Under the pieces are notes generated by a model that was not told where the DNA came from, did no database searches, and saw nothing but the letters and a program-made list of their open reading frames with translations. A program made the translations under genes and the position numbers. A stretch of 64,000 nucleotides of DNA from Pseudoalteromonas lipolytica (lineage in GTDB: Bacteria; Pseudomonadota; Gammaproteobacteria; Enterobacterales; Alteromonadaceae), in assembly GCF_001306915.1 (NCBI RefSeq), contig NZ_LJTC01000011.1:103931-167930 (forward strand). The letters are read 5' to 3'. Below, piece after piece: positions 52,851 through 63,324 of this stretch (positions are counted from its first letter, which is position 1; every line of letters starts with the position of its first letter).

Positions 52851-54377
52851 TCATTTTTCGCCAGGCATTTGCCCAACAAGGGCAAGGCGAACATCAATAC
52901 CTTCAACTTGGAAGTGCGGCACAATGTAAGTGCTCACGCGGTAATAACCTGGGTTACCTGGGATCTCAGATACCGTTACTTTTGCGTCTTTGAGCGGGTG
53001 TGTTGCAATTAACGACTCATCTGGGTTATTCATCTTCGTTACCAACGCACCTAGCCAATCGTTTAACTGCTGCTCTAGCTCATGACGAGGTTTGCTCGAA
53101 CCAATATTTTCACGCTGCAATACTTTTAAGTAGTGAGCAATACGAGATACTAAGAAGATATAAGGTAAACGCGAGTTAATACGGGCGTTTGCAGTTGCTT
53201 CAGCTGTTTCAAGTACTTGCGGCTTCTGGGCACTATTTGCCGAGAAGAAACACGCAAAGTCAGAGTTTTTGTAATAGCTAAGAGGAATAAAGCCTTGGTT
53301 AGCAAACTCAAGCTCTTTGGTCTCTGAGATAAGCACTTCTGTAGGGATTTTAGTTTCAGAGCCTTTACCTGCTTCAAATGAGTGCAATGGTAGATTTTCA
53401 ACTTTACCACCTGATTGCGGGCCACGAATATTCACAGACCAGCCATTATCATGGAAGCTACGAATAATGTTGGCAGCAAATGCAAATGTTGCATTACCCC
53501 ATAAATAGCGCTCGTGGTGCTGACTGTTCACATCTTCTTGGTAGTTAAAGTTACGAATTGGGTTTGTTTCACCATACGGTAAACGTAGTAAGAAACGAGG
53601 GAAAGCAAGACCAATATAACGAGAGTCTTCTGACTCGCGGAAGTTTTTCCAGCGTAAGAATTCAGCACGCTCCATATAAGAGCCAATATCTTGAATTTTA
53701 GATACTTCGTCTAATGACTCTTTTAAGAAAAACTTAGGACCTACGCTGCCCATAAATGGACAATGCGCCGCTGCCGAAACGCGCGAGATTTCTTGTAGTA
53801 GTGAAACGTCTGGCGCTGAGCAATCAAACTCAAAGTTAGACACCATAGTCGATACCGGTTCGCCACCAGGAGTATCATAATCTGATGTGTAAACATGCTT
53901 ATATAACGCTGATTGTGTGGTATCTGGCGCTTCTTCAAAGTCATCACGCAATGTTTCTTTATCAACATCGAGCATTTCAATTTTGATATTCGCGTTATTT
54001 GGCGTGCGGTTAATTAAATAACGCAGTGAACGCCACGCTGATTCTACTTTTTGAAAATCAGGGTGGTGTAAAATCTGATCCAACTGCTGCGAAATAATGG
54101 TGTCTACTTTTGCAATATAATCATCAAGCAATAGCTTATCGATGCGTGTTACTTCTTCGCCACTCATACCTGCCATATCTAAAAAGACATTAATAGCGGC
54201 AGTAAGGCGCTCATTCGCACGTGTTTCTGCTAGATTACCTGCATCTCTAAATGTATCTAGTTTGATTTCATCGCCTACAGGGGCAATATCAACCATGCTA
54301 CATAGGTTTTCATAAGTTGATAATGGCGCTTGCTCTACCGTGTGAGCAGCTACATTTAATTGTTCTTGCATTGACAT
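52851..54377 (-). CDS. tssC: T6SS sheath large subunit TssC (VipB)
   Basis: A 508-residue TssC. LDQILHHPDFQKVESAWRSL and RYLINRT form the family N-terminal signature; FDCSAPDVSLLQEISRVSAA and the C-terminal QVEGIDVRLALVGQMPGE are typical. It forms the contractile sheath with TssB. It follows tssB by 10 bp. Confidence 0.95.
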   Translation of the reverse strand: MSMQEQLNVAAHTVEQAPLSTYENLCSMVDIAPVGDEIKLDTFRDAGNLAETRANERLTAAINVFLDMAGMSGEEVTRIDKLLLDDYIAKVDTIISQQLDQILHHPDFQKVESAWRSLRYLINRTPNNANIKIEMLDVDKETLRDDFEEAPDTTQSALYKHVYTSDYDTPGGEPVSTMVSNFEFDCSAPDVSLLQEISRVSAAAHCPFMGSVGPKFFLKESLDEVSKIQDIGSYMERAEFLRWKNFRESEDSRYIGLAFPRFLLRLPYGETNPIRNFNYQEDVNSQHHERYLWGNATFAFAANIIRSFHDNGWSVNIRGPQSGGKVENLPLHSFEAGKGSETKIPTEVLISETKELEFANQGFIPLSYYKNSDFACFFSANSAQKPQVLETAEATANARINSRLPYIFLVSRIAHYLKVLQRENIGSSKPRHELEQQLNDWLGALVTKMNNPDESLIATHPLKDAKVTVSEIPGNPGYYRVSTYIVPHFQVEGIDVRLALVGQMPGEK

Positions 54378-54387
54378 AGCGGCGTCC

Positions 54388-54909
54388 TTATTCCGTCACA
54401 GGTTGTTTTTCATCTTCAGATGCAAGCGGTGCTATTTCATCTAGCTTGGCTTTTAGCTCATCAAGTTCTGGTTGGTTTTGTAAAACACGTTCCAACTCTT
54501 TTCTAAGTGATGAGTTATCAAGAAGGTTTGATTTTAAGTCACGTAATAAATTACGCATTGCCATCATTTTGTTTAATTCAGGCACCTGTGCAGCAACCTG
54601 CTCTGGATCGAACGATTTAAATGAATCAAACTGCAAATTAACATTGATATCACCGTCGCCTTTAATCTTATTTGCCACCTGAAAGTTCGCTTTTGGCGCG
54701 ATATCTTTCAGCACTTGCTCAATGTTATTTTTATTGATCGTCACGCGTTCGCGCTCAGCAAGTTCTTGGCTATTCTGACCATTAGAATAGTCACCAATAA
54801 CCAGCATTTTTAAAGGCAATTCGCTTTTTTGTGATGCCCCATCAGTATCAAGCTCTAACGATATGTTGATCCGAGCTCGTGGGATCTCTTTTTGAAATGT
54901 ATCTGTCAT
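54388..54909 (-). CDS. tssB: T6SS sheath small subunit TssB (VipA)
   Basis: A 173-residue TssB with RARINISLELDTDGASQKSE near the start and PLKMLVIGDYSN, then FDSFKSFDPEQVAAQVPELN. The C-terminal helix is the ClpV-interacting region in this family. It pairs with TssC. Confidence 0.95.
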   Translation of the reverse strand: MTDTFQKEIPRARINISLELDTDGASQKSELPLKMLVIGDYSNGQNSQELAERERVTINKNNIEQVLKDIAPKANFQVANKIKGDGDINVNLQFDSFKSFDPEQVAAQVPELNKMMAMRNLLRDLKSNLLDNSSLRKELERVLQNQPELDELKAKLDEIAPLASEDEKQPVTE

Positions 54910-54961
54910 GTTTCTTCCTTTGCAGTTTGTTTGTCTAACGACTAAATTCCAATTAGGCGTG

Positions 54962-56527
54962 TTACACCCAGGCTATTGCTTGAGCCGGGTTTGTAACCAT
55001 CATTCGCTGACTAATTTGCTTAGCAGCTAAACTCATGTCATCACTCTCTGTCTGAGACAAATTGGCATAACATTGCTTGGCGAAACGCCATACTTCCATG
55101 CAAAACTGTTGTTGCCACTTCGCTAATTGATAAGTTTCAATTTGCTCGAGTAATTCGGTTAAAATTGCCAATGCGTGCTCATAATGCTCTGCTTTAAGTA
55201 GCAGCTTAGCTTTAAGCAATTGACTTTGAGCTTGGTCGAATCCAGTTGGCGTACTTAATTGTGCAACCAAGCTAAGTGCTGCACTTAACTGCCCTTTTGC
55301 AACTTGCTCGCTTAAGGCTATGTAATGCTCGTCAAATGGATTTGCTTGCACTTGAGTTGTTTCATTTTGCGAAGCATGTGAATTGGCAATGTCTAATAAC
55401 GCTTCTTTGTTTTGTGGGCTGCATAACCCCGAACCATCGTCATATTTTAAATTGGTTAATAACGGAAATTGACTGACTAAAGAGACTAGCTGTTGCTCTA
55501 ACCACTGTACTAATTTTGCTTTATTTAGCTGTTTCAGCGCTGACAAAGTAAGCATTTGCAGATTCAAATTAAACTGCATTGCACCTTCCATAAACAAACC
55601 CTCAGCAAGTAACAATGCTTGCTCTGCTTGTTCCGTTGCCAGTGCGTTTTCAATGGGGGCGAAGGCAGCCGCACGCGGCGCTGGCAGTCTTGTTTTGCCA
55701 TTTTCATTGGCAGGTAACGCTAATCCAGACCAACGTGCTGCACGCGAGAGCTTTAAAACCCGTTCAATGTTGTTTTGTTCTTTATCAAAATTAAGCAGCT
55801 CACGAATTGCTGCTAGGTAAGCACTATCGCTGGCAATGTCAGCCACTTTAGGTGCAGTTGTCACTGGTTTTGCCTGAACAACTTGTTGCGCTACGGGCTC
55901 AGTCGTTGGCTCGCTAACTACGGTCGTCTCTTTTGCTTTAGGCTCTGCTTTAACTTCTGGCTCTGGCTTAGCAACAGGATTGCGAATTACTTGTTCTCTA
56001 ACCCACTCATTCAGAGTTGATAAAGGCCCTGATTCAGCATCAAGTACAGGCACTGAAACCTGATTATATTCAGCTAACACAGTCTCTAATTCAGCCCATT
56101 GCTCAGGGCTCGATGATTGAGCTTGGGCGATTCCTTTTAAGCGTTCTTGCTGCTGTAAAAACCACGTGTTAACCGCACAACGCATACGTGCTTTTAAAGG
56201 ATGAACCTGTTCACTAAACTGGCTTAATAGTTGATTAAACAGTTTTAAAGAATGGGTTAAACCCACCACGCCAAACTCACTGGTCGCCGCGAGGCACAAG
56301 TAGCTCACTAAACGTAAATCTTTACTTTGGTTTTGCAAAAGGTCAGTGGCTTGAATAAACATGACTTTAAAATCAACTTCGCCCACACCTGATGATGAAG
56401 CTTTAAGTGCTTTAAAGGTTTCTTCGTATTTTAGATCTTCACCACACGCAAGCCCCGAAAGTGGCTTACTAAGCTCTTCAAGCCACAGCTCCCAGCTGTT
56501 ATGGGTATGCGGATTAACTACACTCAT
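54962..56527 (-). CDS. tssA: T6SS assembly protein TssA
   Basis: A 521-residue TssA. The ATG at 56527 overlaps the tagF stop (ATGA), so it was preferred over the GTG at 56539. The ImpA_N domain lies in residues 15-150 (GEDLKYEETFKALKASSSGV, then DLRLVSYLCLA). A P/V/E/T-rich linker (residues about 195-235) precedes a helical C-terminal half with a VasL/TssA-type repeat region. TssA primes and caps sheath growth. Confidence 0.88.
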   Translation of the reverse strand: MSVVNPHTHNSWELWLEELSKPLSGLACGEDLKYEETFKALKASSSGVGEVDFKVMFIQATDLLQNQSKDLRLVSYLCLAATSEFGVVGLTHSLKLFNQLLSQFSEQVHPLKARMRCAVNTWFLQQQERLKGIAQAQSSSPEQWAELETVLAEYNQVSVPVLDAESGPLSTLNEWVREQVIRNPVAKPEPEVKAEPKAKETTVVSEPTTEPVAQQVVQAKPVTTAPKVADIASDSAYLAAIRELLNFDKEQNNIERVLKLSRAARWSGLALPANENGKTRLPAPRAAAFAPIENALATEQAEQALLLAEGLFMEGAMQFNLNLQMLTLSALKQLNKAKLVQWLEQQLVSLVSQFPLLTNLKYDDGSGLCSPQNKEALLDIANSHASQNETTQVQANPFDEHYIALSEQVAKGQLSAALSLVAQLSTPTGFDQAQSQLLKAKLLLKAEHYEHALAILTELLEQIETYQLAKWQQQFCMEVWRFAKQCYANLSQTESDDMSLAAKQISQRMMVTNPAQAIAWV

Positions 56528-57516
56528 GCTTTGCACCACCTTCTGAGCGCATCGTAAACACTCACATTGTCCATATCAGCAAAATTAAGGCTGTATTCGC
56601 TCGGCACTTTGTCTAGTGAGAGATTTACTAAATCAATAATGTCTTTTGACTTATCCTCAGCAAGCCACACTGAACCAAAATAAGATGCCGGCACAGGGCG
56701 ACAAAACACCGTTAGGCTCGGTTGCGAACTTTCATTTCCTAGCTGGTAAAAGAACCAAGGTTGCCAATTATGATCGGCAACGATCGAAGCAATTAAATGT
56801 AGCCAAAAACCTGCAACCAGGGCACTTTCGTGACTAAAGTGTGGCATAGGAAGTCGAATACCAAACTGTGTACGTAGGCAACCTCTATTCGCAATCGACT
56901 TTAATACCGCTGAAAGCTCTTCAATTAAAACAGCTCGGTGATGAATGTCTTTGATCCCTAAATGCTGCCAAACCACACTCATCGGAATACTGCGTAATTT
57001 ATCAAGCTCTTGATTTAGATTTGGCTGCTGCTTTAATGCATCGGCCACTTTACTATACGATTTAGCTTGCTCAGCCATCGCATCAATTGAATGTGCTTCA
57101 ACGATGCGCTGATTAACCCCTAATAGATGCTCAATGACATGGCTTGCATATAAAAATAGAAAAGCAGGGTGACGTTTGTAAGTCTCAAGTCCGCTATGAA
57201 TAAACGAACTAAACGGGTAAAAACGACCACTGCTATCAGTGCTTGGCTGTAAAACACCAAACAAACTGCTGTCGTCACTGTTACCAGATACAAAAAATAA
57301 CGAAGAAACTCCATTTAATGCAGTTGTTTTACCGCCAATAACACCACGGTTTATATGCGCGAAACCTTCTTGCAACCAATGGTCTAGTGCTACTGATTCC
57401 CTAGAAGATATATTTAACTTTACAAAGTCAGGCCTAACAGGTGTTTTACCCATGTACCCGTAGGTAAACTGCTTAACCAGCGTTGGCGACTTTTTCTTGG
57501 TGAACAAATTAAACAT
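56524..57516 (-). CDS. tagF: T6SS-associated protein TagF
   Basis: A 330-residue protein with an N-terminal TagF domain (GYMGKTPVRPDFVKLNISSR, then ALDHWLQEGF and the PSTDSSGRFYPFS strand) and a longer helical C-terminal part. In Pseudomonas, TagF represses T6SS post-translationally via Fha. No fha gene, kinase or phosphatase is seen in this window, so its partner must lie elsewhere. It is 8 bp from tssM. Confidence 0.85.
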   Translation of the reverse strand: MFNLFTKKKSPTLVKQFTYGYMGKTPVRPDFVKLNISSRESVALDHWLQEGFAHINRGVIGGKTTALNGVSSLFFVSGNSDDSSLFGVLQPSTDSSGRFYPFSSFIHSGLETYKRHPAFLFLYASHVIEHLLGVNQRIVEAHSIDAMAEQAKSYSKVADALKQQPNLNQELDKLRSIPMSVVWQHLGIKDIHHRAVLIEELSAVLKSIANRGCLRTQFGIRLPMPHFSHESALVAGFWLHLIASIVADHNWQPWFFYQLGNESSQPSLTVFCRPVPASYFGSVWLAEDKSKDIIDLVNLSLDKVPSEYSLNFADMDNVSVYDALRRWCKA

Positions 57517-57524
57517 ACCTGCCC

Positions 57525-60500
57525 CTATTGAACCGAGGCTCTGCTTGCTTGCGCAAGTTGTGGCTTAGGTGCAAACAACGAATTAGGCAATGCAAAAGAG
57601 GTCAACATGTACTTTGAAAAAATACCGCTATTGCGACCAGACTTTAATGAGAACTGGACTGTTAAACTTTGCTCTGATTTATCAACTAATTCCCAGGTAG
57701 CAAGAAACTCTGTACCCTTAATCCATTTCACATTTGCTTCGTTAAGTACTTTTAATAAAGCCCATGGACCATCTTGCTCAATAGTGACTCTTCGTCCGGC
57801 GTTATCTAAACCATACAAAATAGCTTTTTCTGCTGCGCCTCTTCCTGGCCATGAGAAATTACGCCACTCTTCCGGTTCATTTCTATAGCGATAACCTTGC
57901 TCAGAGAAACCTAAATACGTTTCGCGAATGCCTTTTTGTGGTACAGGCATCATTTGGAAGTTAAAACCAGCCGCGTCTGAGCCGTTCAAGAATAAAGAGC
58001 GTGTTACTTTATTTGCTTTTGTTAAACCGTCTAATAGCTCTTGATTAAAACCAATCCCCACACCGTTCCATTGCTTTTCTTCCCATACACCTCGGCGTAC
58101 TTTCATGAATGGTTTAAGTTGGCTATTAATAAAGTTCCAAAGCACCCCAGTTTCACTATTTAAGAACTCAGAAACATCGGCAATAGCAGCATCAGGGCCA
58201 GTCAAATTGAATGGGTACTTGCCAGCAATGCTGTTGCTATACATGGTATAAACCTGGTTTTCCCACTCTTCATTTAACTGGCTACGTGCTTTTGCCATGA
58301 TACTTGCAATACCTGACTGCAATGGGGCTTTAAATAGCACGTCAAGCGTGTCTTTTGTTTCTGGGTCTAGCGCTCGAGTTTGGCTTTCTATAATGATCCA
58401 AGACGATTGCAATGCATTATCTTGGCTATTTCCAGACAATAAGTCTTGTACAAACACCATTGCTTGCGCATCATCTTCATTGCTAGCAGCCATCGCTTTT
58501 ATATCTGAGTGAATGCTGCTCAAAGAACTAATGTACTGACTCATATAATCAGACATCTGCTTATCTTCATCATGCTGCGAGAAGCGACGCAAGTCAGCAA
58601 AACGCGTTTCAAGTTCAGGGGCTCTAACAGTACTAACTTGAGAAAAATCAGGGCGCTCTGCAACTTGCTTTGCTAGCTTTCCTTTGGCCACTTTTTTAGC
58701 CGCAGTATCTGTTGCACCAGAAAGAATGGTCGCTATTTTGTCGTTGTTTGCACTAACCGCAGATGGTTTATCTGCAACAACGATGTTGTCATTCACCAAC
58801 GTCATCAGATCAATGAGTGGTCCATCAGTAGACGAAAGGCGAGCAAAATTAATACTGGCATCATTTAAATCTCTAAAAGTAGGCACTTTTATACTGTTCA
58901 AAAACGCGAACCATGTATTGCCATAGTCTTTAAAGTAATAACTACGCATTGCTTTTGCCAGTGCATCAGCTTGCGCTTCATCAACCGCATTTTGACCGCT
59001 TTCATTACTTGTGCCCATTACCCAATCACCAGAGAATACCAGTCGAGAAATACGTTTAATTTCTGGATAAACATACTCTTGCCAACCGGCATTGGTATAG
59101 ACATAAGGAATGCTAAAGTTGCTTTTCAGTACATCGCGATTTTTCGCAGCCATAAACTGTTTAAGCTGAATGGCTTTTTTACGCTCAGCAAAGCTACTAA
59201 TAATTTGTTGATATAGAGGTTCGGCTTCTGGTTGTGTGTTCAGGCTATTTCTTGCATTCAGTACAGCCGTTTCATTATTTTGCCAAAATAAAATTTCACC
59301 TGGGTTCTCTAGATCTGTGCTTATGTTCGCTAAATATAAATCAACTAAATCGTTTAATTGTGAGGTGATCGGTGAATCAGCTTGAGCATCAATCTCAATG
59401 TTAAAGTGCTGGCTAATAAAACTAAGTAACTGCTGCTTGGCAAACTCATCGTCTTTGTGTTCAGGGTGAGCACTTAACATTAGATGTAATTTCAAAGCAT
59501 CGTAATATGCCTGACGACTTGCTGCGCGAGCATCGGCATCATCTGCTGACCAAATAGCTTCAAACTCTTTGAGCTGCGCAAGTGTTTGCTTTTCTGCAGG
59601 AAGAGTGATCAACTGATTTAATTGATTAAACAAAACCTGCGAAACGCTAGTTAGGGTTTCGTCACCCTCATAAATGCCAAAAATGAAATACCATGGCAAC
59701 TGCTCTTCATAATTATTAAGCGATTGATAGTGTTCAAATAAATCAAGCGTGGCTGCAAGTTTTTGCTCGTCTTTTGCTTTATTTACATTCGCTTCTACAA
59801 TCGCTTTGACACGGGCTTCACCTTGATTCAACAATAGCTGATTACTGGTATAAGAAGTAATGAGTAATGCTGTCACGGCGGCAATACTTGCCAAACCTGA
59901 AGTCACTGTTAAACCTTTTAACCAGCGGCCAACCAAGCGCTTTTTGCGGTTACCACGAGTTAGGTCTTGCAACTTGAAGATCACATCATTAAAAACACGG
60001 TTGATAAAGTAGCTTTGCGTAATGCTTTCTTGTTTTTGCTCAACAACGACAGCACCAAATTGATCCCTTACTCCATTCGTAATACGTTCAATCGGTGTGC
60101 CCTCTTGCGTGCCTGAGGTAAAATATACACCAGCAAACCATGGAACCTCTTGATACGGGTTGGCTTTAAATAACAAGTTTACAAACTCAGTCAACTTTGT
60201 TGATGCTGACTTAAATTGATTCGGGAAATCTAAAATTAGCTGCTTACGGTGTTCATTTCGTTCGCGAGCAACCTTGCTCAAACGTTGCTCACAAAGGCGT
60301 TGGTATAACTCCTCCATGCGCACTTCAAACATTTCAGCCGGATCATTTTGTTGATCTTCGCTAATATCTAGCAAATAAGCACCAAACACTTGCTCACGTT
60401 CTTTTTCTGTTAAGTCATTAAAAAATGGCTCAAAGCCGCTGATCAAGTCTGTTTTGGTAAAGGTTATATAAACTGGGAAGATCACCCCAAGTTGAGTAAT

Positions 60501-61241
60501 AAGTTCTTCAATACGCTCACGAACTAGTTTTACGTGTTGACGAATTTCTTCACTGTCTGATGTTAAAACATCTGCAACACTAATCGCGACCATCACACCA
60601 TTAATAGGCAGTTTAGGACGATATTTTTTGAGCAAGCTTAAAAAAGATAACCACTCTTTGTTTTCAGATTGTTCTGTTGTGTAACGCCCTGCGGTGTCGA
60701 TCAGAATTGCTTGGTCTGAAAACCACCAATCACAGTTACGCGTGCCACCAAAACCTTGGATGTGTAATTCATTTGAGTTTGAATATGGAAAATGCAAACC
60801 AGAGTTCGCAAATAATGTACTTTTACCGGTTGCTGAAGGACCAATAATCATATACCAAGGTAGTGCATACAAAGCTGTATTACCACGGTATCCTGCGCCA
60901 AGATGGGAAGCTTTTAACGAGCTTAGTGCTTCTTGCATTTTTTCTTTTATTTCATCAAGTTCAGCACTTGAACCCGCATTATGGCTCGCAAGTTCAGAGG
61001 CTAGCTTATCACCTGATCGCTTTGTCCATAACCAACGGATAAAAATAAAGATGATAAAAACAGCTGTTACCGCAGCCATCGCGATAAGCTTTTTATCTGT
61101 CGTGTCTAAACCAACGATTCGGCCAGCAAACCAAATAATACTGAGCACTGCAATTAAGCCAATTAACTGCCCTGTTGCTCTTGATGACACTAAGCCCAGT
61201 AAAAAGTGCACTAGGCCGCTTTTGTTCACTCTTCCTTGCAT
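57525..61241 (-). CDS. tssM: T6SS membrane complex protein TssM (IcmF)
   Basis: A 1238-residue TssM. Two N-terminal membrane segments (residues about 24-42 and 51-70) flank a short loop. A GTPase-like domain follows with Walker A GPSATGKS at 134-141. A third membrane segment lies near residue 450 (LASIAAVTALLITSY), then the large periplasmic region. The Walker A motif is intact, so nucleotide binding is expected. It spans the inner membrane and binds TssJ in the periplasm and TssL in the membrane. Confidence 0.95.
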   Translation of the reverse strand: MQGRVNKSGLVHFLLGLVSSRATGQLIGLIAVLSIIWFAGRIVGLDTTDKKLIAMAAVTAVFIIFIFIRWLWTKRSGDKLASELASHNAGSSAELDEIKEKMQEALSSLKASHLGAGYRGNTALYALPWYMIIGPSATGKSTLFANSGLHFPYSNSNELHIQGFGGTRNCDWWFSDQAILIDTAGRYTTEQSENKEWLSFLSLLKKYRPKLPINGVMVAISVADVLTSDSEEIRQHVKLVRERIEELITQLGVIFPVYITFTKTDLISGFEPFFNDLTEKEREQVFGAYLLDISEDQQNDPAEMFEVRMEELYQRLCEQRLSKVARERNEHRKQLILDFPNQFKSASTKLTEFVNLLFKANPYQEVPWFAGVYFTSGTQEGTPIERITNGVRDQFGAVVVEQKQESITQSYFINRVFNDVIFKLQDLTRGNRKKRLVGRWLKGLTVTSGLASIAAVTALLITSYTSNQLLLNQGEARVKAIVEANVNKAKDEQKLAATLDLFEHYQSLNNYEEQLPWYFIFGIYEGDETLTSVSQVLFNQLNQLITLPAEKQTLAQLKEFEAIWSADDADARAASRQAYYDALKLHLMLSAHPEHKDDEFAKQQLLSFISQHFNIEIDAQADSPITSQLNDLVDLYLANISTDLENPGEILFWQNNETAVLNARNSLNTQPEAEPLYQQIISSFAERKKAIQLKQFMAAKNRDVLKSNFSIPYVYTNAGWQEYVYPEIKRISRLVFSGDWVMGTSNESGQNAVDEAQADALAKAMRSYYFKDYGNTWFAFLNSIKVPTFRDLNDASINFARLSSTDGPLIDLMTLVNDNIVVADKPSAVSANNDKIATILSGATDTAAKKVAKGKLAKQVAERPDFSQVSTVRAPELETRFADLRRFSQHDEDKQMSDYMSQYISSLSSIHSDIKAMAASNEDDAQAMVFVQDLLSGNSQDNALQSSWIIIESQTRALDPETKDTLDVLFKAPLQSGIASIMAKARSQLNEEWENQVYTMYSNSIAGKYPFNLTGPDAAIADVSEFLNSETGVLWNFINSQLKPFMKVRRGVWEEKQWNGVGIGFNQELLDGLTKANKVTRSLFLNGSDAAGFNFQMMPVPQKGIRETYLGFSEQGYRYRNEPEEWRNFSWPGRGAAEKAILYGLDNAGRRVTIEQDGPWALLKVLNEANVKWIKGTEFLATWELVDKSEQSLTVQFSLKSGRNSGIFSKYMLTSFALPNSLFAPKPQLAQASRASVQ

Positions 61242-61249
61242 TACTTTTC

Positions 61250-61972
61250 CTATCGAGTCTCGTTGGTTTTACTTAATTGCGTAAGTACTTCTACTTGATT
61301 ATCTATACGTTGGCTGCTCTGAGTTGCTTGCTTGTTAATAACAAAATGAAAACCAGCAAAAAGCGAAACAATCGATGCCAAGCAAATTGATAAAATCACC
61401 CAATAAGGAATGTTTCTGCCTACTTTCATTGCGAACCCTTCAAGTGGCGCGCCATTATCTGATAGCTGCCCTCGAGGTGTGCCGCGTACATCTTCTATTT
61501 GCGCACGTACATCAACAATTAAGGCTTTAAGTTGCTCAATTCCTTTCACTTTGTAGATACCCTCAAAGCCAAGTTGCAAACAAATGTAATACACTTCTAA
61601 TGCTGCAAACTTTGGCTCACCACCGGTACGAAGTTTTGCTAATCGCTCAAAAAACTCTTCACCCGCGCGATTATTACCAAAAAACTCTAGCTGTAAGGGT
61701 CTCGACATCCAATCCATTCGAAAATGCGCGCCAGAGCTCATTACAAATTCATCACACATTGCAGTCAGGGCAAACTTAACTTCCTGCATAACACTGGTTG
61801 TTACTTGCTGGGTATAACAGTTACGTTCAAACTCATCAAAACTCGTAAGTAACTGCTCCCGAAAATCGTTTAGTTCAAGATCTGTCGATTGCTTTAACTT
61901 TAAAGGCGCAAGCGCGTTTATCACTGGCGCAATACAGGCGATTAAATCAAGTTCGTTTTTTGCTTCTTGCAT
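61250..61972 (-). CDS. tssL: T6SS membrane complex protein TssL (DotU)
   Basis: A 240-residue DotU-type TssL. It has a cytoplasmic helical domain (CDEFVMSSGAHFRMDW, LEFFGNNRAGEEFFERLAKL, EVYYICLQLGFEGIYKVKG) and one C-terminal membrane segment (IPYWVILSICLASIVSLFAG). There is no OmpA-type peptidoglycan-binding extension, so anchoring must come from another protein. It lies between tssK and tssM. Confidence 0.95.
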   Translation of the reverse strand: MQEAKNELDLIACIAPVINALAPLKLKQSTDLELNDFREQLLTSFDEFERNCYTQQVTTSVMQEVKFALTAMCDEFVMSSGAHFRMDWMSRPLQLEFFGNNRAGEEFFERLAKLRTGGEPKFAALEVYYICLQLGFEGIYKVKGIEQLKALIVDVRAQIEDVRGTPRGQLSDNGAPLEGFAMKVGRNIPYWVILSICLASIVSLFAGFHFVINKQATQSSQRIDNQVEVLTQLSKTNETR

Positions 61973-61983
61973 TGTCTTGCGTC

Positions 61984-63324
61984 CTAATTTCTTGCCACTG
62001 TAACGATTTCGACTTGCGCCGCTTGTAAGCCAAATGGAATAAATAAACTAAGCGATTGCTCTTCAATAATTTGCTGCCAAATAAAACCATGAGCCTCTAA
62101 ACGGAAGTATTCATAGCCACTTTTGATAGCTAGTTTATTAGGTGGTCGCTGACAATGTGTTAACTGCACGCCCGCAAGAGCCGATGCAATCATAATTTCG
62201 AGCTTTTCTGTGGCGCCAACTTTGACCTGATCACTAAACGTATCAATCCACTTGGTATCTTCAGATTCAAAGTAAACGGCCAAGTAGAAGTCGTTATTAT
62301 CAAAAATGGCTGAATCAATGGTGGCAACCTGATAAATGGCGTTCGATACTTTCTCAAGTTTAAGACCTGCCATTTTCTTAGGAACAACACCCTCAAGTAA
62401 TTTACTCAATAAAATATCTAAGGTGCCGAAGACATGAGTCAATTGCTTATGCTGATAAGGCGGGATTTGACTTACTAAATCACTGTGCTCGAACATCGAC
62501 ACAGAGCTAATTAAGTCAACAAGCTCGCAATATAATCGCTCTGGATGAACAAGTTGCAAACTTTTTAAATGGTCTAAGCGTTTTGCTGATGGTGCCATTG
62601 CATTTAACAGCAAAAAGCTATTCATTTCGTTAGGCCCAAAATCAGTAACTGAACCAAAGTTCTTTCTGCGACCAAGCAACACGTTCACTTTTGCATTTAC
62701 CAAGTTCGCCGTTCTATTAAGCAACTCGGTTAAATAAAACGAGGCCTGTATCGTTAATAATGGCGGCACAAACTCTTTGCTGACTTTAAACGAGCCGTCT
62801 TCAGCGCGCATAATTTTAATACAAGCAAGCGTATCAAAATACGTTTTTACATCGTTATCTGTCAGCAAAATATAATTAGGTTGTGCAATTAACACTTCAC
62901 GGTTTCTTGCTGCATCGTGGTGATCACTAAACTCAATGTAATCTGCTTGATAGGCACTGAGTTGACCGCTAGTTGCATAGCCTTCAATGTCGCTCACAAC
63001 TTTATTTGCTGCAATCGCTAGATACACAGTGACTTCATCTGTATCGGCAGCTAACTCAAGCTTTAGTTCTTCGTGATGTTGACGATCAAACTCAAGTAAA
63101 CGTCCATTTTCAAGAATCGCTTTAAAGCTGATCACTTTTAAAATACCGCGAGCGAGAGCGGATTCATCAATAGTAAGGTGGTGCAAACCAAAGGCCAATG
63201 GCGAAATCAAGCCTTGTCTAACAATCTGATTTTGCTCATGGTAGTCATCAAACAACTGAAAATGCTGCTGTGCTAGCAACACGCCTTCAGCCCATACAGG
63301 TTTCATTGGCCCTTTAACGTTCAT
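61984..63324 (-). CDS. tssK: T6SS baseplate protein TssK
   Basis: A 446-residue TssK with the hallmark opening MKPVWAEGVLLAQQHFQLFD and the central FVPPLLTIQASFYLTELLNR. It connects the baseplate to TssL and TssM. Its ATG overlaps the tssJ stop by one base (TAATG). Three of its strands (residues 1-20) are phage receptor-binding-like shoulders in the known fold. Confidence 0.95.
   Translation of the reverse strand: MNVKGPMKPVWAEGVLLAQQHFQLFDDYHEQNQIVRQGLISPLAFGLHHLTIDESALARGILKVISFKAILENGRLLEFDRQHHEELKLELAADTDEVTVYLAIAANKVVSDIEGYATSGQLSAYQADYIEFSDHHDAARNREVLIAQPNYILLTDNDVKTYFDTLACIKIMRAEDGSFKVSKEFVPPLLTIQASFYLTELLNRTANLVNAKVNVLLGRRKNFGSVTDFGPNEMNSFLLLNAMAPSAKRLDHLKSLQLVHPERLYCELVDLISSVSMFEHSDLVSQIPPYQHKQLTHVFGTLDILLSKLLEGVVPKKMAGLKLEKVSNAIYQVATIDSAIFDNNDFYLAVYFESEDTKWIDTFSDQVKVGATEKLEIMIASALAGVQLTHCQRPPNKLAIKSGYEYFRLEAHGFIWQQIIEEQSLSLFIPFGLQAAQVEIVTVARN

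Noticed and set aside
53150..53425. Open frames inside tssC, and many others inside tssM, vgrG and clpV
   Set aside because: They overlap well-identified T6SS core genes in other frames and show no family features.
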